DNA of 64,000 nt from Henckelia pumila (lineage: Eukaryota > Streptophyta > Magnoliopsida > Lamiales > Gesneriaceae): the NCBI RefSeq assembly GCF_033568475.1, contig NC_133123.1, forward strand, positions 54,815,522 through 54,879,521, in the 5' to 3' direction. The position numbers were made by a program, and so were the translations under genes. The stretch's first letter is position 1; each line of letters starts with the position of its first letter. This document shows, piece after piece, positions 11,111-22,653 of the stretch. Below the pieces are notes generated by a model. It was not told the origin of the DNA, did not search any database, and was given only the letters and a program-made list of their open reading frames with translations.

Positions 11111-14100
11111 GCTCGTGACACTCAGAGCAAATGCCACATCCGGTCTGGTGGATATCATCCCATACATGATACTCCCTATGGCTGATGCATATGGTATGTG
11201 TGTCATTTTCTCTATCTCTTCGTCAGCCTTGGGACACATAGACTTGGATAGAGAGACTCCATGACACATAGGTAGATGTCCTCTCTTGGACTCATCCATT
11301 GAAAACCTTTTCAATATAGTGTCGATGTAGGTAGCTTGAGTAAGTCCTATCATTCTCTTAGATCTATCTCTATAGATCTGTATCCCTAGAATATAGGACG
11401 CCTCACCCAAATCCTTCATCGAGAATCTACCTGAAAACCATATCTTTGTTGACTGCAACATCCCTACGTCATTCCCAATGAGTAGGATGTCATCAACATA
11501 AAGTACTAAGAATGTTACCGCATCCTTAACTAATTTCTTGTACACGCATGGTTCCTCCGGGTTCTTGATGAAACCAAAATCCTTTATTGTTTCATCAAAT
11601 TTCTGGTTCCAACTTCTTGATACTTGTTTTAGACCATAAATTGATCTCTGAAGCTTGCATACCTTATGCTCGCTTCCGATGGAGGTGAATCCTTCAGGCT
11701 GCATCATATAGATTTCTTCCTTAATGTTTCCATTAAGAAATGCAGTCTTCACATCCATTTGCCATATCTCATAGTCATACCATGCTGCTATGGCAATTAG
11801 GATTCTTATGGACTTGAACATTGCGACTGGTGAAAAGGTTTCATCATAGTCAACTCCTTGTCTTTGAGTATAACCTTTTGCAACCAATCATGCCTTATAG
11901 GTCAACACCTTGCCATCAGGCCCAAGTTTTCTTTTGTAAATCCATTTACATCCTATTGGAACAATTCCATCAAGAGGATCTACTAAAGACCAAACTTGGT
12001 TTGTATGCATCGAATCTATTTCCGACTGCATAGCTTCAAGCCATAAATTTGAATCCGCATCAGAAATTGCTTCCTTGAAGTTTCTTGGATCACATCCAAC
12101 GTCGGGTTCATCTTGATCCCCTTCAAGAAGAAGACCATATCGAATAGGAGGTCTAGAAGTCCTCTCGGATCTTCTAGGTATAGGCGTGTCCTCTGAAGAT
12201 TCTTGAGGTATGGGATCATTATTTTGTATTTCGGGTTCTTCTCGAATTTCTTCGAGTTCCATCATCTCGCCTTTCTTATCCAATAAGAACTCCTTCTCCA
12301 AGAAGGTGGCATTCCTTGAAACAAACATTTTTGTTTCAGTAGGATGATAGAAATAATATCCGATTGAATTCTTCGGATACCCTACAAAATAACATAAGGT
12401 GGATCGACTATCCAACTTATCTCTCACTGTCTGCTTCACGTAAGCTGGACATCCCCAAATCCTCAAGTACGAATACTTAGGAGTTTTGCCATTCCATAAC
12501 TCGTATGGTGTTTAATCCACTGCTTTGGTGTGGACGTTGTTCAACAACAACACCGCCGTTTCAAGCGCGTAGCCCCAAAACGAAGGTGGAAGCTCAGTAA
12601 AGCTCATCATGGATCGAACCATGTCCAACAAAGTTCGATTGCGATGCTTCGAAACACCATTAAGCTGAGGTGTCATAGGAGGAGTCCACTGAGAGAGAAT
12701 CCCATTCTCTTTTAGATAGCTCAAAACTCGGTACTCAAGTATTCTCCACCTCGATCAGATCGAAGTGCTTTAATCCTCTTACCTAGTTTGTTTTCTACTT
12801 CAGCCTTGAATTCTTTGAACTTTTCAAATGATTCAGACTTATATTTCATCAAATATAAGTACCCATACCTAGAATAATCATCAGTAAAGGTAATGAATTA
12901 GGTGTGACCAAATTTTGTACCAATACTAAATGGTCCGCAAACATCCGTACGGATCAAATCCAATAGATTTTGACTACGCTCAGGTTTTCCTTTGAAAGGA
13001 GATTTAGTCATTTTTCCTTTCAAGCAGGACTCACAAGTAGGTAGAGAGTTAATATCAGACATATCAAACATGCCCTCTCCCACTAGCTTGTTCATCCTCC
13101 TTGATGAAATATGACCTAGCCTAGCATGCCAAAGGTTTGCCGGGTTTTGACTATCGATTTTCCTTTTGTTCGTTGTTACCGGTTTATCAACATAATTTAT
13201 TGGAACGTCTTTTAATTTTAAGTTATATAGATCGTTTTCAAGTTGTCCATTTCCAATCAAACATTCATTCTTGTAAATATTGCAAATCTCATTCACAAAA
13301 TTGCAAGAAAAACCATCTCTATCAAGCATAGAAACAGAAATAATGTTTTTAATCAAGTCTGGAACAAATAAAACATCTCTCAAAAGTAACTTAAAATCAT
13401 TCTGCAAAATTAAATAAACGTCTCCCACAGCTTTGGCTTCAACTCTAGAACCATTTCCGAGCCTCAGCTGGGTCTCACCCATTCTAAGCTTGCGACTTCT
13501 TGTCATCACCTGCAAATCATTGCAAATGTGAGATCCACATCCGGTATCCAAAACCCAAGAAGTAGTATTAAGTGAAACATTTATTTCAATATAAAACATA
13601 CCCTTCGCAGTTACGTTTCCAATGACCGGGTTTCTTGCAGTGATGGCAAACATCCTTGGACTTTTCCATGTTTGAAGCCTTTGTCTTGTTCATATTGAAA
13701 TTCACCACAAAACCGTCAAACGATGAAGGAAGAGAGAGAAGTAATAAGTCCACATTGAGTTCATGCTCCAATACCAAATCAAGCGTTACCAACTTCTGAA
13801 TGAGCCAAATCACGCGTACCCCATGATCACGGACCGAAGTCCCTTCACGCATGCGACACGTCATTAACTCTTTTACAGTAGCGAACCTTTCAGCTCTCGA
13901 TTGAGCCCCAAAAAGTTCTTTGAGTTGTACGTGAATGTCAGCAGCATTCACGGTATCCTCAAATCGCCTCTGGAGTTCATCAGACATCGAAGCTTGCATA
14001 TAGCATTTGGCCTTGATATCATGGTCCCACCATTTATCAAGTTTGGCCAACTCTTCCAGACTTATATCAGCTAGTGCTTCCTTCGGAGGAGATTTTTCTA

Positions 14101-14221
14101 ACACGTAGAACATCTTCTCCGAGGCCAAGACAATCTTCAACTTACGGAACCATTCCGTATAGTTTGCGCCAATCAGTTTGTTTTGTTCGAGAATAGAGAA
14201 TAGTGGATTGCGCGAATTCAT

Positions 14222-15955
14222 TTTAATGAAATACTGAAAAGAAACAGACAATAATCAGTGATTGTTTAATTAATTTACTAAGACATAAAATAGGCGAAAT
14301 TTATTTTATGAATCTCACTCCCACTATTTTAACGATTTCACTACCCTCTAGTGAAAAACGAGAAACATTTTCTTTAGTGGGAACATGGAGTCCAATTGAC
14401 AAACTATAGTCCCGAATAATATCAGCCAACCATAATTTTCAAAAGGTAGAGCCCAATTGCTTTCAAAGCAACCTCCACGTTTTTTACCTCATGTCCAATA
14501 AGGGCCCAATAATATGACGCCGTTTATTGTGACATGTCAAGATGACCCATCAATATCAAGTTGTGATGGACGGTCGCCATGTGGATCCCCAATAATATGA
14601 GCCAATCCCATGGGAGTTCCATCCAACTTACAACATGTGTCGATCCAATGTACAACTTTCCGACAAACGGGCCCCTCCAATAATATGAGCCGGACCGTAT
14701 CCGCGGGTAGCATCTCATACATTAATCGTTGATGGAAGGTATGAACATTTAAAAATTATTTAAATTTCCTTTATTTATCTTGATATCAATTTTAAATCAT
14801 ATTTAAAATGAGGGATTTTAATTTTGAAAATTTGTCTCATCATTTAAAATTTGTATGCTTGCGGGATTCATACAATTTAGTCTAAACATGCATACAATGA
14901 TAATATCATATATTATATTTTAGGATGATCGATTCCATTACTAATCGACCCGTGGTTGCCAATCACGAGTCTAAGTCCAATCCTAGGTGATATGCAAGTA
15001 TGCAATGCAATCCTATTACATTGTGCTTCCAATTTACATTTCTTCAGTCTTTATCATTGCTTGCTGGTCCCACCTCCATCTTCAAAAACTCCCACTATTT
15101 CTAGTGAATTTACAATAAATTACTATGACAAATAAAGGGATACATTGTAGGGGTGGGAACGGGCCATAAACCAGGCCCACTTTTATTACAAATGATAAAA
15201 TCAAATTTGGGTCATAAACCAGGCCCATTAATAAAACCCAACAATCAATAATAAAGTCAAATGTAAACAACCTAACATACACCTATAATATTGGTCATGG
15301 CAATCGATCATCCTTATCCAATAATATTTAATTCAAAATTAATTTATTGGATAACATGCAATGGCAATTAAATTAAAAAGGATAAAATAATATTCCATAT
15401 ATAAAATCTTATTTTACATACAAAATCATATTTTACATTTTTATCAAATAAAATCATATTTTACATATAAAATCCAATTTTATACATAAAATCATATTTT
15501 ACTCAATATTTCCATAAGATCATATCTTATCATCAATTGTACCAAAAATAATTAATTTCATAAAATCTGATTTAACGGATAAAATCTATAAATTTTCAAA
15601 AAATTCAAATTTATCCACAAATCAATTTAAAAATTTTCGGACTCGAACAATTCGATCCGACGCCTCGTGGACCAATCAAAAACAATTTTCGATCGGACCA
15701 AAAATAGAATTTTAACATATTAAAATTTTAATTAAAAATAAAAATTAATTTTCCCGGGCCGCCCGGGACGATCCCGGGCAGCCCGCGCCCCAAAAGGGGC
15801 TCGGGTCGGGCAGCGCCGTGCGCTGCCCTGGGCAGCGACGTTCGCTGCCCCGGGTTTGCCCATTAATTTTAAATTTTTAAAATCCTTTTGTTTCAAAAAA
15901 CCAAGGCTTAAAAATTTTGTACAATCGATTAATTTAATCGCTTGATCTGAGCAAC
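14222..15955 (-). other. Element A untranslated leader
   Basis: About 1.7 kb of non-coding leader between the primer site and gag. It holds four spaced copies of an ATATTATTGGG-type motif (near 14412, 14505, 14589 and 14680, minus strand), AT-rich stretches, and a short GC-rich hairpin cluster at 15752-15860. No credible gene is seen. Confidence 0.75.
15752..15860 (-). repeat. GC-rich hairpin cluster in element A leader
   Basis: Two clear adjacent inverted repeats of GGGCAGCG...CGCTGCCC form, preceded by CCCGGGC-type half-repeats, in otherwise AT-rich sequence about 100-200 nt downstream of the primer site. The equivalent block is much longer in element D. Confidence 0.7.
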
Positions 15956-15970
15956 CTGGCTCTGATACCA
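15956..15970 (-). other. Element A primer-binding site
   Basis: Minus-strand TGGTATCAGAGCCAG, one base from the LTR, complementary to the 3' end of plant initiator methionine tRNA. Confidence 0.92.
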
Positions 15971-15971
15971 C

Positions 15972-17811
15972 TGTTGGAAAACGGTGTTCAGATCAATCAG
16001 AATTGATACCCTGTGCAGCGGAAGTTTTAAAATTTTATATGGAACGATTCCATATCATGGGTATCAAAACTTTACGATTAAATTGTGCGTGTAAAAATTA
16101 AATAACAATTAAATTTTTACCTTGAATCTCGAAACGAGATTATGGACACCAACAGATAACTCTGCTCTTGTTGTATATCCCAGGAACTGATGGACGAACA
16201 ATTCTTCAATCAGGTCCACGAACAGAATTCGAATCCCTCTGATAGATTGCACTAGAAAATCTATCAGAAGTTTCTACGAATAGAATTAACGAATTTGATC
16301 CGTTAAACCAGACTGCAAATTCGAAATTCACAGACTGGATTTCAGAGAGAAAAACACAGAGAGGGGGCAGCCACTCTAGGTCTCAAAACCCTAGTGTTCA
16401 AAAATTACGAGACTTGTGTCTAATTTCTGCACTGCAATAACTTATTTATAATGTGGGCTGCTAACAGCTTAGGGCCAATTAGTCATAAGTTAAAGCCTGA
16501 CAAGAAAAGCCTGCATATTCAGAAATTAATATAAAATTCATCGTGACTCGGATTGATAAACCAATTTCACCAATGTGCACAGAAACCATTTCTGCATCTT
16601 TTAAAGTCAAGATAAATTTTCTGAATCCGAATTCAGTGATTTCCAAAAATGCCCATCCCTATGTCATTTTAGGAAATCTTACTCTTCTACTCTGATATAA
16701 GAAGTCCTACTTCTTTGTTCATTAAATATAACTCTTTAAATTTAACTATCTCAACGGGAATTAGAAATCCATTACTTGTGTGACCCCCAATGGTTCAGGG
16801 ATACAGCTAGCCGTGGGCTCACAACTCCTTGCGACTCGGAATAACAATTTCCGACTTGCCCATCGAATCATGGTAAGAGCGCCTAGCAACATCGCCCCAT
16901 GATTCCCTAGGTATCGCTGATAGTGCTTCAAGAACCAATAGATTTTGGTTAGCGTACAGTACGGTCCCTTCATCCATATATCCCGATCGAATCAACAACT
17001 ATTGGTAAATCAAGAGTCGTTCGAGATTCGATAACTATGCAATGCATCTTGAAGATCAAATAGTGACATCGCATGTGCTACTAAGAAACCATTTCTTAAA
17101 ACACATCATGTACTCTTGCCAGAGATTCGTCACACTAGTATCTCCTCAGATTGCATAGGATATCCACACTAGAAAGTATGTGGTGAATCCTTGACAAAAA
17201 AGCATCGACTCCTATATATGTCGTAACTGTACCCAATCCCGACACCTGATGACCCCAATAGAGTCGGTAAACGAGTCAAAGTACAGTACTAGCATATAGA
17301 GTCTCAATGATGTTTCAAGTAGTAAGGACTAATGGTGTACAACCAAAACCGCGGACTTTATCCACTCGATAAGTGATAACCACTTGGAAAGTCTGGATAG
17401 GGTAGTTCGATCATTCATCGTATGAATATCCATTTGCATGCTTTGAACATCTCTATGTTCCATACGAATGAAACGTGGTACTCGGCATCGCAAATGCTAG
17501 TCTCAATCTCGAGCGATCCTTATCCTTTTTAACGGACGGCTCAATCGACTAGAAACTGTTTAGAACATACAGTGACTATAAGATGTGTTTCATGATAGCC
17601 ATCCCCATGTGCCACCACATCTTACATACACTATAGTATATTCAAGGTCTTCATCTAAACATCTTATAGTATGTCACAACATAATAATATGATAAAAGAT
17701 AAAGTAAATGCCATTATAAAAGTGTAAATTATATTAAACAAAAGATTGTTTATACATAGAGTCATAAAAGCCCTTAGCCACAAGTTGGCTCACCGGGCTC
17801 CCACTCTTTCA
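15972..17811 (-). repeat. Element A 5' LTR
   Basis: 1,840 bp, the same length as the left LTR and differing at about 2.8% of sites by hand count. It ends CCCACTCTTTCA immediately before the GCTCT target duplication at 17812-17816. Confidence 0.93.
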
Positions 17812-17884
17812 GCTCTTGCCCAAGTACGCATAACTTCGGAGTTCTTATGGGATCCGGTGCATTAGTGCTGGAATGATCGCACCC
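17812..17884 (-). pseudogene. 5S rRNA copy 14, 5' part, split by element A
   Basis: 5' part of the copy whose 3' part is 7282-7332. Its first 5 bp are the target duplication. The A box is of the TTATGC form, and the insertion falls at about nucleotide 68-73 of the gene, inside the internal promoter. Confidence 0.92.
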
Positions 17885-18280
17885 AACAGTGAATGAATTC
17901 TTTTTTTTTCTCTCGAATTGCGGATCGGAGGAACATGAGCTACAGTTTTAAACAGACATAACTTTCGATCGGCTAAGAGTTATGGGAGCTTCAGTCTGCT
18001 CACGCGAAGCTCGTCTCGATACCTACATCAAGTATCTCGGTCTAAGAGACGGAGACGCTCAAATTACAACCTGGACATGGTATTTTGGGGCATTTTTCCC
18101 GTAGGGCACGCTGGGACCCACCGAAGCAGCCCGCGTCACCCAGATCGCACTTTCACGTCGTGTGATTAAGTCTATTGCATCTTTTCTATCAGCGTATTGG
18201 ACTGAAAGAGTCGAAAATAAGACGGCGAGGAATCGGAAAAAAAAGAAGTACGAGTAAGAAAAAAAGAAATTAATGAAAAA

Positions 18281-18399
18281 GGGGTGCAACACGGGGACTT
18301 CCCAGGGGATCACCCATCCTAGTACTGCTCTCTCCCAAGCACGCTTAACTTCGGAGTTCTGATGGGATCCGGTGCATTAGTGCTGGTATGATCGTACCC
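18281..18399 (-). rRNA. 5S rRNA copy 15
   Basis: One of the better-preserved copies: canonical TTAAGC A box and GGATCCCATCAGAACTCCG. Changes include GGGTACGATC at the 5' end and CCCCGTGTTGC near the 3' end. A T-run follows. Confidence 0.83.
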
Positions 18400-18800
18400 A
18401 ATAATGAATGAATTCTTTATTGTTTTGTCTCTCGAATTGCCGATCGGAGGAACAGGAGCTGCAGTTTCAAACGGACATAACTTTCGATATGCTGATAGTT
18501 ACGGGAGCTTCAGCCTACGCACGCGAATCTCTTCTCGATACCTACAGCGCGTATCTCGGTCTAAGAGACGGAGAAGCTCAAATTCAAACCCGGAGATGGT
18601 CTTTGGGGGCATTTTTCCCGTAGGGCGCGCTGGGACCCACCGAAGTGGCCCACGTCACCCAGATCGCACGTTCACGTCGTGTGATTCAGTCTATTGCATC
18701 TTTTCTATCCGCGGATTGGACTGAAAGAGTCGGAAATTGTACGGAGAGGAATCGGAAGAACAAGATGTACGAGTAAGAAAAAAAGAAACTAATAAAAAAA

Positions 18801-18912
18801 GGGGTGCAACACGAGGACTTCCCATGGGATCACCCATCCTAGTACCGCTCTTGCCCAAGCACGCATGTATTTTGATGGGATCCAGTGCATTAGTGCTGGT
18901 ATGATCGCACCC
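18801..18912 (-). pseudogene. 5S rRNA copy 16 with deletion near A box
   Basis: 112 bp. About 7 bp are missing, with rearranged sequence just 5' of the A box (AAAATACATGCGTGCTTGGG). The rest aligns with 5S. The internal promoter is damaged. Confidence 0.85.
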
Positions 18913-19195
18913 AACAGTGAATGAATTCTTTATTTTTTTGTCTCTTGAATTGCGGATCGGAGGAACAGGAGCTGCAGTTTCAAATGAACATAACTTTCGA
19001 TCGGCTGAGAGTTACTGGAGCTTCAGCCTGCTCACGCGAAGCTCCACTCGATATCTATAGAGCGTATCTCAGTTAAAGAGACGAAGACGCTCAAATTCCA
19101 AAACGGAGATGGTCTTTCAGGCATTTTTCCCGTATGTCGCGCTGGGACACACCGAAGCGGCCCACGTCACCTAGATCGCACGTTCACACGTTCAC

Positions 19196-20972
19196 ATTGT
19201 TATATTGTGATATACTATTAATGTTTTGATAAAGACCTTGAATATACTATAGTGTAAGTAAGATGAGATAGTGAATAAAGAGAGATCACTATTATGAAAC
19301 ACATCTTATAGTCACTGTATATTCTAAACAGTTCCTAGTCAATTGAGCCGTCCGCTAATAAGGATAAGGATCGCTCGAGATTGAGACTAGCATTTGTGAT
19401 GCTAAGTACCACGTTTCATTGGTAATGGACATGGAGAAGTTCAAAGCATGCAAATGGATATTCATATGATGAATGATCGAACTACCCTATTCGGACTTTC
19501 CAAGTGGTTATCACTTATCGAGTGGATAAAGTCCGCGGTTTTCGTTGTACACCATTAGTCCTTATTACTTGAAACATCATTGAGACTCTATATGCTAGTA
19601 CTGTACTTTGACTCGTTTACCGACTCTATTGGGGTCATCAGGTGTCGGGATTGGGTAAAATTACGACACATATAGGAGTCGATGCTTTGTTGTCAAGGAT
19701 TCACCACATACTTGCGAGTGTGGATATCCTATGCGATCTGAGGAGATATTACTGTGATGAATCTCTGGCCAGAGTACATGATGTGTTTTAGGTTACTCGG
19801 TTTTCCTAGTAACACATGCGATGTCACTATTTGATCTCCAAGATGTAATGCATAGTTATCGAATCTCGAACGACCCTCGATGCACCAATGGTTGTTGATT
19901 CGATCGGGATATACGGATGAAGGGATCATACTGTACGCTAACCAAAATCTACTAGTTCTTGCAGGCACTATCAGTGATACCTAGGAAATCATGGGGCGAT
20001 GTTGCTAGACGCTCTTACCATGATTCGTTGGGCAAATTGGAAATTGTTGTTCCTAGTCACAAGGAGTTGTGAGCCCACAGCTAGCATTATCCCTGAACCA
20101 TTGAGGGTCACACAAGTAATGGATTACTAAACCCCATTGAGTTAGTTAAATTTAAAGAGTTAAATTTAATGAAAGAGAAGTTGGACTTCTTAACTAAAAG
20201 GGAGTGGAATTTCCTAAAATGACATAGGGATGGGCATTTTTGGAAATCACTGAATTCGGATTCAGAAAAAATTATCTTGACTTTAAAAGGTGCAGAAATG
20301 GTTTCTGTTCACATTGGTTAAATCGGTTTATCAATAGGAGTCATGATGAAATTTATATTAATTTCTATAATAATGGGCTTGGCTTGTTGGGCTTAAGTTA
20401 TGGATTATGGGCCCTAAGGAGTTAGAGTCCTAATATAATCATAACTTAATCTAGTCTATAAATTATCTATAAATATATGAGTAGTGTTCGAAAATCTTAA
20501 GCATTCCATCTTGCAATTTTCGAAATCACACATATATTTTCAAGGGGAATTTTTCGAAAATTCCTCTGTCCCTTTAGAGAAAATTCGGTCTGTGATTTTT
20601 GTGAAAAATTACATTCCAAATTAACAGATCAAATCTGTTTATTCTCATCGATAAACATCTGATTGATTTCTAGTGCAATCAATCAGAGGGTTTCTATTTT
20701 CTGTTCATGGACCTTATTCCGGAGATTGATCGTGAAGCCATCGGTTCCCGGGATATACAAGAAGAGTAGATTAAATTCTGTTGGTGTCCATAATCAAGCC
20801 GTTGCTTGAATATGTAAAAATTTAATTGTGATTTTATTTTTACTTTCATAATTTAATTGTAAAGTTTTGATACCCATGATATGGAATCGTTCCATATCGA
20901 AAAATAAAAATTTTTAAACTTCCGCTGCACCGGGTATCAATTCTTAATTGATCTGAACACGTTCTTCCAACA
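19196..20972 (+). repeat. Element B 5' LTR (outer end missing)
   Basis: Matches the 3' LTR from about its 124th base onward and ends CTTCCAACA at 20972. TATAAATA lies at 20468-20475. The left edge joins 5S spacer directly. Confidence 0.9.
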
Positions 20973-20973
20973 G

Positions 20974-20988
20974 TGGTATCAAAGTCAG
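20974..20988 (+). other. Element B primer-binding site
   Basis: TGGTATCAAAGTCAG, a slightly changed form of the initiator-Met primer site, one base after the LTR. Confidence 0.85.
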
Positions 20989-22653
20989 GTTGCTCAGATC
21001 AAACGATTAAACTAATCGATTGTACAAAATATTTGGCCTCGGTTTTTTTTGAAAAAAAAAACGAATTTTAAAAATTAAAATTTTGACGGAACAGGGGCAT
21101 CGGGGCAGCGATCAAAGCGATTTGATCGCTGCCCAGGGCATCGATCGTCGCTGCCCGCCTCCACCTGGGCAGCCCTGTCCCACGTGGAGGAGGGGGCTGC
21201 CCGGGAATGTCCCGGGCAGTCCGGGAAAAATTAAAATTTATTTTTAATTAAAATTTTAATATTTTGAAATTTTAGTTTTTGGTTCGATCGAAAATTGTTT
21301 TTGATTGGTCCACGAGGCATCAGATCAAATTGTTTGAGTTCGACATTTTTAAAATTGATTTTTGGATAAATTTGAATTTTCGGAAAATTTGTAAATCTTA
21401 TCCGTTAAATTAGATTTTATAAAATTAATTATTTTGGTACAATTGATGATAAGATATGATCTTATGAATGTATTAGATAAAATATGATTTTATCTTTTAA
21501 TTATGATGTCATTGCATGTTATCCAATGTTTTAATTATTGAATTAATTATTGGATAAAAGGATGATCGATTGCCATGACCAATGTTTTAGGTGTATGTTA
21601 GGTAATTTACATTTGGTTTTATTGTTGTTGGGTTTTATTAATGGGCTTGGTTTATATCCCAAATTTGAATTGTCATTTGTAATAAAAAGTGGGCTTGGTT
21701 TATGGCCCGTTCCCACCCTTTAAATATGTATCCTCTACTTGTCATCGAAATTTATTGTAAATTTGTTAGACTTAGTGGGAGATAAAGATTTTAAGACAAT
21801 GGTGGGCCCAGCAGACGATAAAGACCGAAGAAATGTAAATGGAAGCTCAATGTAATAGGATTGCATTGCATACTTGCATATCACCTAGGATTGGACTTAG
21901 ACTCGTGATTGGCAACCACGGGTCGATTAGATAATGGGATCGATCATCCTTAAATAATATATGATATTATTGATGTATGCATGTTTAGGCTAAATTATAT
22001 GAATCCCGCAAGCATACATAAATTACATGATGAGACAGATTTTCAAAAAATTAAAAATCCCTCATTTTAAATATGATTTAAAATTGATATCAAGATAAAC
22101 AAAAGGAAATTTAAATATTGTTTAAATATTCCTACCTTCCATCAACGATCAATGTATGAGATGCTACCGGCGGGCACGGTCCGGCTCATATTATTTGGGG
22201 GGCCCGTTCGTCGGAAAGCTGTACATTGAATCGACACATGTTGTAAGTTGGGTGGAACTCCCATGGGATTGGCTCATATTATTGGGGATCCACATGGCGA
22301 CCGTCCATCACACCTTAATATTGATGGGTCATCTTGACATGTCACATTAAACGGCGTCATATTATTGGGCTCTTATTGGACATGAGGTAAAAACATGGGG
22401 GTTGCTTTGGAAGCAATTGGGCTCTACCTTTTGAAAATTATGGTTTGCTGATATTATTCGGGACTATAGTTTGTCAATTGGACTTCATGTTCCCACTAAG
22501 GAAACAAGTTTCCCGTTTTCACTAGAGGGTAGTAAAATCGTTAAAATAGTGGGAGTGAAATTCATAAAATTAAATTTTGCCATATTTTATGTCTTAGTAA
22601 ATTAATTAAAAAATCACTGATTATTGTCTGTTTCTTTTCAGTATTTCATTACA
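20989..22653 (+). other. Element B untranslated leader
   Basis: Non-coding leader of about 1.7 kb with a GC-rich hairpin cluster (21093-21226), AT-rich stretches and spaced ATATTATT-GGG motifs (near 22188, 22274, 22358 and 22450). Homologous to the leaders of A, C and D. Confidence 0.75.
21093..21226 (+). repeat. GC-rich hairpin cluster in element B leader
   Basis: Includes the inverted repeat GGGCAGCGATCA...TGATCGCTGCCC and GGGCAGCCC / CCCGGGCAG type arms about 100 nt after the primer site. Confidence 0.65.

Larger units (their letters stand above)
9187..14221 (-). pseudogene. Element A gag-pol remains
   Basis: Remnants in Copia order on the minus strand. They comprise a Gag starting MNSRNPL near 14221, a CCHC zinc knuckle, a protease with DTGCGSH, an integrase core, a reverse transcriptase with YVDD, and an RNase H ending near 9187. 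The YVDD lies in VLYVDDILLIGND. The reading frame has about half a dozen breaks and is further split by the solo LTR at 9789-11110, so this is a fossil. Closest relative in the window is element D. Confidence 0.9.
7333..17811 (-). mobile_element. Copia LTR retrotransposon A (Angela/BARE-like)
   Basis: Complete in outline, with LTRs of 1,840 bp each (7333-9172 and 15972-17811) and TG...CA ends. The initiator-Met primer site lies beside the right LTR and a purine tract (AGTGGGAGAT) beside the left LTR. Target duplication GCTCT lies on both sides. Gag and pol remnants lie on the minus strand between, after a leader of about 1.7 kb, as in BARE/Angela elements. The integrase stretch and LTR size also favour Angela. 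It is broken, with about half a dozen breaks in coding sequence plus a solo LTR inserted in pol. The LTRs differ at about 50 sites by hand count (about 2.8%), which is about 1 million years at 1.3e-8 per site per year. Confidence 0.93.
17812..19195 (-). repeat. 5S rDNA tandem array, block 2
   Basis: Continuation of the array after element A: the 5' part of copy 14, then copies 15 and 16 with spacers. Several rare variants in genes and spacers are shared with 33667-34550 plus 42110-42653, so the two regions are paralogous. The right junction with Copia element B is approximate. Confidence 0.92.
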
